NCBI GenBank assembly: GCA_943737045.1
Contig: CALSFV010000060.1
Location: 216,001 to 280,000, forward strand
Reading direction: 5' to 3'
DNA length: 64,000 nucleotides
Source of the DNA: Parapristionchus giblindavisi
Taxonomy: Eukaryota; Nematoda; Chromadorea; Rhabditida; Diplogasteridae
Under the pieces are notes generated by a model. The model did not search any database. It saw only the letters and a program-made list of their open reading frames with translations, and had not been told where the DNA came from. Shown here piece after piece: positions 44,858 to 58,865 of the stretch (positions are counted from its first letter, which is position 1; each line of letters begins with the position of its first letter). The position numbers and the translations under genes were made by a program.

Positions 44858-47833
44858 CTGAAGTCGAGAATTGGATGCACAACATGGATAAGTATGGATG
44901 TGATTCGGATTATCTGAGAATCGGTCGTTTTCCAATTCGAAAAGTTGATCTTTTGACAATCAACCATGAAAATACTATTAATGAACAGGTATTGCTTGTG
45001 CAAATGTTATCTGCTCTGTCCAAAAATTGTGAAAAGAAAGAGAAAAATCTCTTATTTTTCATACTTTCTCGCCTATTTTCTGTTTATTTTCGTAGATATC
45101 ACGCTAATTGATGATGACTGATCCGTTTTTCTTGCAGCTCTTGACCGGATATTTGGATATGATTGCCTGCTATTGTGCAGAAAATGTATGTGATTGAAAA
45201 ATAGGATCAAGAAACTCGAGTTTTTACAGTTTTTTTCTTATTGTTTCACCCTCATCTTGGAAACATTGTAGATTATGAGGCCTATTAATCAATATTTTCA
45301 GGGTCGGAAGATCTACGTTTATGATCCATATATAGAGAAACGGATCCACGACTCTTACACACAAGTGATGAAGTGGAATCGTCCGGTGAGAAATATTATT
45401 AAATTAAGAGTAATTACAAAGTATAATTATTTACAATGACCAATAAATAATAATACATATTATTAAAACGTAATAAATATAAATTAGCATGTTCATTAAT
45501 GTTGAAAGTTAGATAATGTTATGAAAATAATAAATTATTATGAGGCCGTTTGTGCAAGAGTCGGACAAATCTGGGGAGGGTTGGCACAGGCCAAAAATTT
45601 TAATAACCTCAAAACCTGTGTATAGGGGGTACCGACCTCGCTGATGAAGATGTGCATAGTCATTTTGGCTCCAGTGGTCCCGCAACGCCTGGGCGGGATT
45701 ACGGTAACATCACGTTTTCAAGCCGTTCTCGGTCCATTGTTGAGCTAGAGGTATGAAAATTGGGCTCCTGGGCCAGAATTCGATGGCGATGACGGCTGTC
45801 TACTTCATTTCTTTTGAAAATTTTCGAAAGGATCGATAACTACAACTTTTGATTGAGGCGGTTGTGCAACTAGCGAGTATGACAGTTCGAACCGGCGTGA
45901 CGAGAGGATTCCAACGATATATTTTGAGCCCTTATCTCCGTCGAGAAAGCTTTCATTGGCTCGATATAATGATGTGCGCCTTGCAAGAGGACTCTCTCAA
46001 TTCCGCATGCTATCTCGCACTCTCGAGAGAGGCGAGAGAGCGTGCGGAAATGAGAGAGTGAAGAGGGAGCGCGCGGCATTGAGACGTAAACAATTCCTGA
46101 TGCTGGCGCAGATCACTATATCGAGCCAATGAAAGCTTTCTCGACGGAGATAAGGGCTCAAAATATATCGTTGGAATCCTCTCGCCACGCCGGTTCGAAC
46201 TGACCTACTCTCTAGTTGCACAACCGCCTCAATCAAAAGTTTTAGTTATCGATCCTTTGGAAAATTTTCAAAAGAAATGAAGTAGACAGCTTTCATCGCC
46301 ATCGAATTCTAGCCCAGGAGCCCAGCTTAGCCCAACTCACAAGAGCCAAAATGACTATGCACATTCTCATCAGCGAGGTCGATAACCCCTGTACACAAGT
46401 TTTGAGGGTATTAAAATTTTTGGCCTGTGCCAACCCTTGTTCGACTCTTACGCAAACGGCCTCTTATAATATTGTGCTTTGAAGTGTTTTGGCCGATATG
46501 TATTCTTATACTTGTAGTAAAAATAGTTTGTTTTTATAACACTTGTTGATTCTTTGGCTTCAAAATAATTATAAGACTAATCAGAGAAAAAAACGGTAAA
46601 AAAACGAAGGGGAAGTTACCGCTAACGAGCCAAAGCTATTATAGAAATTGTTCTTTAATGAATATATTTTGTAGATTAATCTCTACTCATATGATATGAT
46701 CTTCATTCCCTTCTACATGGATGAAATTCAAGAATGGCAGATTGCTAGTATTTTCAACATTAAAAATACAGCATTACTGTAGAAGATCGTCCCAAAAGGG
46801 ATATCTAATTATTGACTGATTATCATCGATTAGATGATCCTACCCAAATCTGCAGGCGCACGAGGCGCTTACTCCGCCTCCAATTTAGGGAGATCTGGGC
46901 TTATGTAGTAATGCCGAAAATACACTACTAAATGTGACATCTTTCAAATGTTCCCACATCTTTTGGATGTATGATAGATTTAATTAAATTTAATTTAAAA
47001 ATCAATAACCCGGTTTGCATCCGTTTTTCAGGTAATCATAAATCTGAAAGAGCAAAAAATCCATCATATTTGTCGTGATCCAACAGTAGGAACGGTGGCC
47101 CAGAGAGCAGCGATCACTGCTATTATACGATATCTCAATGTAATTATTATTTATTTATTTTGTCATAATATTATTTAATTTTTAAAAACTTTCAAGGCAC
47201 ATCCTTTTAAGGCACAGCACAGCTTTAAAGGCACAGCCTATTTGAAACTCTCCGCTCTGGCACTGCTCTCTCGTTTTCTTTGTTCGTAATAGAGTTCTGC
47301 CAAAATGGAGAGTTAAACAATGTTTAAGAATTTCATTCAATGAATGAAAAATATAATGATTAAAAAAATATTTGAGAAAGATCATCAGTATTTGAATGGA
47401 GTACAGCTCGGCATACACAAGTTCTCTTTTGTTCCGGTCAAGGTACGAATAAATCTTTGAATAACAGAAGTTAGTTTTCTCTCAAAGACCTTGTGCAAAC
47501 ATCCAAAATTGTTTAGAAATAAAAATTTATTATTATCAAACATTTATTATAGAACTCTTTTCTCACATTATCGTTATTTTCTCGTTTCTTGCGTATGCAA
47601 GCTCGTAATAATTTTTTTTGGGTATTTTATAATTCATAATTAAGTGTCTGAAAATATGATATAAATTATATTTAAATAAAATTCAGTTACCATCATTCAA
47701 CAGTGGCATATCCATTCTCGCCTTCGCCCATCACATGGCCATTGATGGTCTGGTGGTGGGCAATATCAATGAGAGAGAATGGAGAATAAGGATTGCACAG
47801 AGAATCATCAAAGGAACTATGTATTCTTCCTGA
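44858..47833 (+). CDS. Ulp1/SENP (C48)-fold protein with lost catalytic residues
   Basis: Exons are 44858-44988 (or from ATG 44875), 45138-45185, 45302-45385, 46675-about 46780, 47032-47139, 47377-47442 and 47687-47833. The order of motifs follows the Ulp1 peptidase: an INEQLLTGYLDMI helix (canonical WLND-IN-YL), KIYVYDPYI, then VMKWNRPINLYSYDMIFIPF (canonical W-KKVDIFSKD-I-IPI). EWQIASIFN and INLKEQKIHH follow, then a final PSFNSGISILAFAHHM. In active SUMO proteases the motifs are HW-L, then Asp, then Q---DCG. Here His is replaced (QEWQ), the Asp position reads Asn, and DCG reads NSG, so Cys is Ser. It should fold like, but not work as, a deSUMOylase. The junction 46675-exon to 47032-exon is not phase-compatible with any donor I see. 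It is either a pseudoprotease or a decaying gene. Confidence 0.6.
45542..46463. mobile_element. 922-bp foldback element, GAG..CG family
   Basis: Ends GAGGCCGTTTGTGCAAGAGTCG and the mirror of GAGGCCGTTTGCGTAAGAGTCG have TTAT on each side (45538-45541 and 46464-46467). Arms of about 400 bp match across a short GAGAGA-rich centre (about 45980-46090). The frames inside mirror each other. It lies in the 1.3 kb intron between the third and fourth Ulp-like exons. Confidence 0.8.
47195..47325. repeat. GAGAGT hairpin MITE copy
   Basis: TTTGAAACTCTCCGCTCTGGCACTGCTCTCTCG faces AGAGTTCTGCCAAAATGGAGAGTT around TTTTCTTTGTTCG. It is preceded by tandem AAGGCACAGC words and is intronic in the Ulp-like gene. 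Confidence 0.6.
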
Positions 47834-48472
47834 AAACGGAAATGTCGTAGTTGTATCAGTTGTATATTATACAGTATCATTGTACAGTAATAATTATGGT
47901 TCATTATGTAGACCCGATTATTCTTATGCTAAATCATGCATTCATCTACACATGTAGAAAATAAGTGTTTAAACACCACCACCGCAGCTGTAATACACAC
48001 AGGGAACAAGACCTATGGTGCGCTTATTTAGCACTTTATAGCGATCATTCTTTCAGCTGTACTTTTATTTTACACTTTTTCTCTGTGTGTGCATTATGTC
48101 TATGTCCTTTGTTCATTCCTTTTCTTGTTATGAAAGTATAATAAGAATAAGAATAAGGACGATCTTTTCATTATTTCACTGTACAGTTCCTTTTAATATG
48201 TTATAAATAATCACCAAATTATTGCCTCATTTATCAAAAATAAAGATTTTATATTAATTATATTCGAATAAGGCGAATTGAATTAGTCTTTTTGTTCATA
48301 TTTTTGACTTTATTTCTTTTTCAGTAGCATTGATCTTCCACAGGATTTTTAAAAATTTTTACAATTTTATTTTTTTTGTCCATTTAAATAAGTCTTTAGA
48401 GCTTTATCGATTTACCAGTATTATTATAATTAAAACAATTCGTGTTCGCTATGCAAAACAATGATTGAAAAA

Positions 48473-51056
<2,584 letters not shown>

Positions 51057-51739
51057 TGTGCAACTGAAAGGAAAACGAATTTTTCAGAAATAACAAGGAG
51101 TTCAGGGTTAGAAAAGGAAGGGTTAGTTCATGGTCAGGATTAGGAACATTAGTTTAGAGTTCAGCGCAACCAGTTTCTGCACGCAATTGAATTTTGTCGC
51201 AATCAATGAAGCAATCGATGAGGGCTTTAATGGCAATTCAACGAGGAAGTATGTCTCCTAACAACCACCCGGAGGGGAAAGAGAAGAAATAGTATAGAGG
51301 GATGGCAAATGTAAAGACAAAGATGCAGTGATCATGAACAGCGAAATCGATCGAAAACAAAGGATAATATGCGATTAGAGTCTGTTATTTTGCCGGATGA
51401 ATAACAATAAATTTGAACGGAATGTTTTCAACAAGTTATTGGAGTCGATCGACCGGGATGGGAGCGTATGGATTCTATAAAAAAGTATGGTCAAATTCAC
51501 GAGCACGTGATAAAACACATTCATTTTTTCAATGAAGGAGTCTGGAGAGAAAATTGTGTCAATTTTTAGATATTGATCGAAGCAAGAAAGCAGTAAAAAT
51601 AAATTTCAACAGTTTTTGAGATGAATCATGATACGAGTTGACACTAAATTCTCTCCACGTTGAAGTCAGAACAGTCTCTCGCTATACAAACTCTCTCATT
51701 TTGAGCGCCCCTCAGCCTGTGGTGTTCAAAATAAACTAT

Positions 51740-51825
51740 GTGTTATGGGACGTTTGAAACTCTCAGTTTGGAACTAGCCGCTCTGGCAATGCTTTCTCGC
51801 TTTATCGGGGTGTGTCTTTAACAAA
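51740..51825. repeat. GAGAGT hairpin MITE copy (half)
   Basis: GTTTGAAACTCTCAGTTTGG then CCGCTCTGGCAATGCTTTCTCG matches the left half of the family; the right half is decayed. Confidence 0.5.
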
Positions 51826-52844
51826 CATCAAAATGGGAGTAAAAGAGCAAGCATGTGTGAAAACGAAGCAAAAAATCAGTAATGAGAAACATACGCCTCA
51901 CTCTTTTCTCTATCAGAAGAAGAGTCTCTACTGTTCCACACTCTCAAAGCATCTTGAAAGAGGGGAATACACTGGAAAATTGGAAGATAAACCTCCGAAT
52001 TCAACTTCTCTATCCCATCATTCGCTCCCTCTCTCTCTCTTTCTCTCTCTCCCTCTCTCTCTATCTCTCCTCTCTCTCTCTTCCCTTCACCTCTGCCTCT
52101 CTCTCCCTATAACCTTTTCCATAGATAAGCCGATTGAGCAAACAATGATGCCATCACTTTTATCAGATGGCTACATTATGGAGTGAGGTTAGATCGGAGG
52201 TGATTATTAAGAGACAAATAAAGGGTTAATATGGCACGGACAAAGTGATAAGAAACGTGTAAATCAAATTTTCTGCAAAGACTAAGAGACTGTGATTGGT
52301 TTCAATGCAAATAATGAATGTGAAATTGTGAATCATTGTGAAATTTCTTTCACAATGAGCTCAGAGAATCATCGGGCCTACATGGTGGAGCATGACTAAT
52401 GCAGAATTTACTCGCTCCATCCCTACCTAGAAGCGAATAAATTTATTAATTTCATTTTATTTTATCTCATTTTCAGTCATGAACGATACAGTCGAAATAA
52501 GAGATGATGAGAAAGAGTATAATGCGATTTGTTACATAGTGAAGAGTTAAAGGTTAACGTTATCCTATTATTCTAAAAAAAAAGTTAAATTAGTGAACAT
52601 CTTCTAATAGATACAATGGAGAAAAACTGATCGAGCGTCACTAATCAATTACTGGCAAGTGACAAGTAACAAAGAGTTAGTGGTCTAACAGTGAGATGAG
52701 AGATTAGATCAGAGATCATTTGCGTAGCGAAATTTGAAGTGAATTTCGAAAAACTCAGAGGAAAACCCGGCGCAGATTTGAAATTCACTGTTCTGGACAA
52801 ACTCTATAAGATACAACGAAAGTGTGGGAGAGTGGGGTAGACAT

Positions 52845-52975
52845 TTAAAGGTACAACCGAGCTAATGTGAAACTGTCCGTTCTGGCCACACTCTCCCAAC
52901 AACCAAGAAAGCGAGAGAGCATTGTTAAAGTGAAGAGTAAAATTATGTTGCCTTTAATGATTTCATAAGCCCTCA
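52845..52975. repeat. GAGAGT hairpin MITE copy
   Basis: TTTAAAGGTACAACCGAGCT, TGTCCGTTCTGGCCACACTC and GCGAGAGAGCATTGTTAAAG match the family at 47195 and 35008. It is bounded by TTTAAAGG and CCTTTAA. Confidence 0.5.
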
Positions 52976-54717
52976 CAATGAGAATATTTTACAAAAAAAC
53001 TCATGATCCCGGGGAATATATACTCCTATGAATTCTTGTACAGTAAATAGGTGAGCCAGTTCCGTAAAGGTAAATGATGCAGATAAAAGCAAAGGACGTG
53101 AGCTTGCGCCTGAATAATTGTATAGTCACGAGGTTGGATGGGTGATAAGGCCAACCATTCTAGTCGTTCTCTCTAGTTCACTTTTTTCTCTATTCATCTA
53201 CTTTTCTGTGTACCTGTCTTTTTTTTCAATCTCTTCGTCATCATAACTACACCATCCACATCTCTCTCACACTCTCTCCCTTCCTCTCTCCATCTCCCTC
53301 TTTCTCCCTCCCTCTCCATCTCTCCCTCTCTCTGTCAATCTGCCTCTCTCCCTTTTGATCTGTCATCACTGCTATTTTCTCGCCCATTCACCCAGAAACA
53401 TTCCGCAACTCTCGACTCTACCAGTTTCATAGAAGGACCGTTATTATTAATCTTTCGCCATTTTTGTTCCATCATTCTATTTCGACCACTGAATACTGAT
53501 TTGACAATTACACAGACTGTATACATTCGCTAACCATTTAAAAGGTGGAGTATTTTCGCAAACAATCAGAAAGATGACAAAAGATATTAAACATACCTTA
53601 TTTCTTTTTAGCTGACTATTCGTTTTGATCGCTATAATCACGAATGAATCCACACTCAAAGTTATGTCAAAGACACTCTTTTTGAATACTGGAAATTCCG
53701 GAAATAGGTTATGGTTTGAATATCAAACGTTGCTTTTCTCTCGGGCCCTCCATCACCCCTCTTCCCTATCTCTCACCCCCCCCCCTATCCCTCTCTCTCC
53801 CATGACGCAACATTACCAAAACTGGCAAAGAGACGCTAGACAAAGTATGAATAGAGTACAGTTGGAATGGGAGCATGGTTGAAAGAAAGAAGTGTGCTCA
53901 ATTCACGTGCAAAGGACGAACACAGACTATCTAGTGAGTTTTCCCTACCAAGTTTAGCTTGATCTTCAAGCGTATGTATTTCGTGTTATCTGCCTGGGAG
54001 AGAGTATTATTGCATTCAGCCTAATTAGTGATAGAGATGGAAGATGATTGGAAGATAAAAGACAAACGATTAGGCGACTATAGACAAATTCAGCGCTGTC
54101 CGATGTTTCGATCCCCAGTTCTAGACACCGGCACCGCCCCATGTGGCTTGATTCTAAACAGTAGGCGAACTCAGATATGATTTTTGTCCTTTGTGGGTTC
54201 GTCTGCACAGTAAAGGGCATAAACGAAAAATGGAGAGATCAATGATAAAAAATTTAACAAAAGTTGATAAAAAATGGAGAGGCATTAAAAGGCCAAGGCC
54301 AGAGAGAGAGAGAGAGAGAAGAGAACGATTGAATGATATTATGAGTTGTGAAGGGTGAAAAGTGGTGGGAGAAGAGGTGAGAGAGAGGTAGATGGAAAAG
54401 GAGAGAGAGAGATAGCAAGCCAATTTGAGAGTTCGTCAGCAATAGGGTCATGTTTCAAAAAATCGCTCGAAAAGTTAGAATAATTTTTCATGAAATACAC
54501 CTATATGCGTTCGAATTCTTAATTTGTCCCAATCTTCATTTGTGTAGATTTGACCAAATGTTGCAAATGCACATGTTTTCCAATTGGAGGAAATACAAGC
54601 TAAAGAAAGAAACATGGGTTGAACTGACGATCTTGGGGGTTGTGATCACTTACAGTAGTTAAACTTTATCCATAGCTTTCTTTTCAATTCGAAAGGAGAC
54701 ACCTGCAAAATTCAAGC

Positions 54718-54860
54718 CAATTCAGTCCGGAGGGCCTAATCTCTTCTTCGGACCTACTCTACCGCGTGATCTAGTCACCATCAATTCCCCTTTCGGGCGC
54801 CTTGGTGGAGCGGAGGCGGTGAAACGACCGGGAATCGATATCAGGAGAGATGGAATGACG
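54718..54860. repeat. Dispersed repeat shared with 41385-41525
   Basis: The sequence has the same opening (CAATTCAGTCCGGAGGGCCT) and closing (GACCGGGAATCG, AGGAGAGATGG) blocks as the copy at 41385. Its middle is more GC-rich (GGGCGCCTTGGTGGAGCGGA). Confidence 0.65.
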
Positions 54861-55153
54861 GGGCGCGCCATAGACTATTTCTTCTGCAGCGACAGATATT
54901 GTGACTTGTATTATAAATATTATCGTTTTTATCGTTCAAAAATACAGTTCAAGTGAATCTATGGAGAATAGAGTTGACATTCTGGCCGTCAATGAGGAGG
55001 CAACTTTTCCTCGAGCGGCAACGTTTGACTGACTCTGCAAAAAGTATTTTCGATATTTCAATTAGGTTTCATTCATACCTAGAAGAGAGGAAGATTGATC
55101 AATAGAAATAATCAGATTGCTGGCAATTTTTGACCTCATCAAATTCTTCATTG

Positions 55154-58100
55154 TCAAAACGTTTTGTCCATTCGATACTGAATTTTACGTATATGTTTGA
55201 ATGTATAACATTCCACACATTTGTTTTCCTTGAAATATCCGAGTAGCATTGCTTCATCCATCCACGTGTTGTTCACTCTGCACATAATCATGACTGGAAC
55301 AATTCGCTTTATGAATCTCACTGAAAAATGAGGTGTGCTTTTTCTGTCTTATTTGCCTACGCCGTAACCCCCTCCGCCGCGTCTTCGTCGTTACGCCGGA
55401 GGTTACGGCGAATGCACGTAAGGCAAACGTAACGATTAAATTAACAATATTATAATAATAGATGTACAAGTATGGGTTTGCATGCACGTGAAATGTAAAT
55501 TATTAAAAAAAATATAGGTTTAAATATATAGAGGCATAAAGAGGAATGTACAGTACAGCCCGGTCGTGTTTTGTACACATTCTGCGCTGCGCTCAGGTGC
55601 GGGGCGCATTTGAACGACATCATTTTTCTCCTTTGCGTATAAATTTTTTTTGAATTCTCAAATCAAATCAAATCAAATCATTTATTTTCCTGTATAAGAA
55701 AGCAAGGGGATGGTATGGGCTCCCCTTAGAGTCATTCTCAAAGTCTTAATCATGAGTTTCCGTGATAAAAGTTCTTTTAAAGGTGGTGTCCGAGCAATAT
55801 TTTCGTGAACAAACTGTGAAGACAGAAAGATAGCAAAAGTTATTCTGCATACCTTGCATAAATTAGTTTATGCTAATTTAGCTTATTGATCGCTAGAATC
55901 GTGAATGAATCATGCTTGATGTACAGGCAAAGGCGCGAAATTTTGAAAATAAGAAAGTTCGGCAATAGGTTTCGAACCCGCGATATTGCGCTTTCTAGAC
56001 AGCGCCTTTACCGTGTTATATATTTGCATAGACATTCGAGGGCCTCCATCTTTAATGACTAAAGAAACCGAAATAAAATGTTTATTAATGAGAAAAAAAA
56101 CAATTAAAAGGCAAATCACACAGGTCCGAAAATGATGGGTACTGTAAATTTTAAATTAGGTCTTACGACGATCGTCCAATAAATTAATAGTCACCATTTT
56201 CGGACCAGTGTGATTTGCCTTTTAATTGTTTGTTCTCATTAATAAACATTTTGTTTCGGTTTCTTTAGTCATTAAAAGAACTTTTTATCACGGAAACTCA
56301 TGATTAAGACTTTGAGAATTCAAAAAAAAAATCATACGCAAAGGAGAGAAATGATGTCGTCCAAATGCGCCCCGCAGCGGAGCGCAGCGCAGAATGTGTA
56401 CAAAACACGACCGGGCTGTACTGTATACCATCAGCGTCCTCCGTATTCTCTGTATCGATGAAAAATCTTGTGAAGAGAATACTATGAGTCGACAATGTAG
56501 ACTCAATCGAGTCCGAACATTTCTCTTCAATCAGAACGAGTACATCTTTAGTACCATGAATAGCTTCTTCTAAGAGTTGTCTACCCTGTAATTATGCAAC
56601 AATATGCGGAATACGATAACAAAAGTGACAAAGGTATACCGTACTGTCCATGAGAATCATTCCTTCTGGTTCTCCGTCCTCCACTGCTCTCACAGAAATC
56701 ATCTTTTTAGACTTCAATTTCTCGTATCTCTTCAACACTTTTTCAATCTTCTGCGGCTTTTTGCGTTTGCACAGTCTCGCGCCGCTGAAAAAAAAAACGT
56801 TATAGTCCGTATAAAATAGACTTGCATAAGGTAATGAGAAACTGTATTTAAATATCGAGACAACGGGCATTTACATACAGTTGCACTCTTTCGCCTAACT
56901 CTCGATTACCCCTCCTCTTCCTCTCACCTAACCCGTCTGTTCTTCGCCGCGCTGATTTGATAATTAAAAGAGATCAGGCATAGTTTCTGAAATATGCAAA
57001 ACTGGAAATAGTCATTGCGAACGCATCGTACAAATAAAACAAGTGATTTTAATACGTTCAATATAATTTATTTCAGAAGGAACAAACCTCAACGCACTAC
57101 CAGCGGATTGGGTATCGGGTATAGAGGCCATCATAACTGCAATGTCTGTCTGACTGTACCCAAGACTGGCAAGAACCTCACTACTCTTTGGTCCTTGTTT
57201 CTCGCACATCTGAAATTAAATCGCTCATACTATCACGGATCACCTGTAAAAGGTAGGAAAATGAGACCTTTTTCCGACAGTTTAAATTTTTTATCAATTT
57301 GAATGAAATTTATATGATTGACCATAATGAAAGGAGAAGGCCTAGGCATTTGGTTTCGCCAAATTTAATTTAAAAAAATTGATTTGAATTTTAGCCAAAT
57401 TTGATTTAAAACATCGATAAAAATTCAAATTTGGCTAAACCAAATGCCTATGTCAATCATATAAATTTCATCCGAATTGGTGTGAAAATTTTATAAACTG
57501 TCGGTTGGCTTCTTTCATTCTTTCAGGAAATCCGTGGTATACTATTTATCAATTTCACCTTAGCGAAAGCAGCCATCGACATCATGGGATCGGACTTGAG
57601 AGCAAGAAGACAATCCGACGCTGATGCGATTGATCTTTTCGCAAGAGTGATGAACTTCGCCCAATGTCGCTTGCAAACTCTCCGAGAGTCAGCCTTCAAC
57701 AAGAACAATTTGAATTATTGTTGTGTAGTGTAATCTAATCTATTTAGCATATTACAATTATCATATAGCTAATGCATAAATAATAGTCATTATGCATTAT
57801 CCCTAGTTATCATAGTCATTACTCTACACATGATTCTCCATTCATTCTTAGCTTACAAGGGAATGCCCTGAAGCCACACTCACCGATCAGGTTCACTTTT
57901 TTACTGGAGATACGTCTCATATAGGGATGAGGTTTGGCGGTATCAGAAATTGCAAAGCTCTTCTTTGAAATTTTAAAATTATTTTAAAAAAATCGATGAT
58001 AAAATTTACAGCGTGCACATCTTTATAAGAAGTAGCACCAAAACATCGTATGCAAATTGAGAAAGGTTAACGCATTCTGATATGCAAATTTGATTGCAAA

Positions 58101-58806
58101 AAATCGATTTTGAAAGTGTTTTCATTGTTTTTTGCACACTTTTTAAAAATTTTAAAAATTTCAAACAAGAGCTTTGCAATTTCTGATACCGCCAAACCTC
58201 ATCCCTATATGAAATGTACCTCCAGTAAAAATTTGGACGTGATCGGTGAGTGTGGCTTCAGGGCATTCCCTTGTTAGCGTAGGTATAAAGTAGGTCTCTC
58301 TCTCTAGTTCGAGTCTTAGTTCGAACTCTATTATATTATTGTGATAAACTTGTATTGGTTACTTTTCTAGTCTCCACATATCGGCACTACTTCAGAATAG
58401 GGTACCAGTACACCGGTCAAGTCCAAAAGGACATGAAAAATGAAATTAACGCAAAGGAAAGGAAAGGCAATTATACTATTATTTTGGACTGGACCCTATT
58501 CTGAAGTACTGCCCACATATCAATGTATCCAACAAAGATAAAGGGAAATGCGGTCACCTCAATCACGGAGAGGACTTGAGAGTACAAATTGATAGGAAGT
58601 GCAGCCAAGTCAACAATAGTCTGAAAATCTCTCCCAGCTAACGCTTCGCCGAAAATTTCTTACCTTTCCCCACGACTCGAATGCTACGTCAACGAGCTTT
58701 TTCTTCCTCTCACTATTCCACATTCTGTAAGTCTCAACACAATTGAAGCCCGATAGCAGTGTTCGTGAGTGAATTATCTGCAAGGAAATCTCAGAAATGT
58801 GATATT

Positions 58807-58865
<59 letters not shown>

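Larger units (their letters stand above)
51057..55153. other. Intergenic, upstream of Rab6-like and downstream of the 55-kb gene
   Basis: Contents are a hairpin repeat at 51740-51825, a CT tract at 52025-52085, a second hairpin repeat at 52845-52975, polypyrimidine at 53250-53345, a GA tract at 54301-54320 and a dispersed repeat at 54718-54860. I see no coding exon. Both adjoining genes are on the minus strand, so the Rab promoter lies near 51060-51300 and the 3' end of the 55-kb gene near 55000. Confidence 0.45.
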
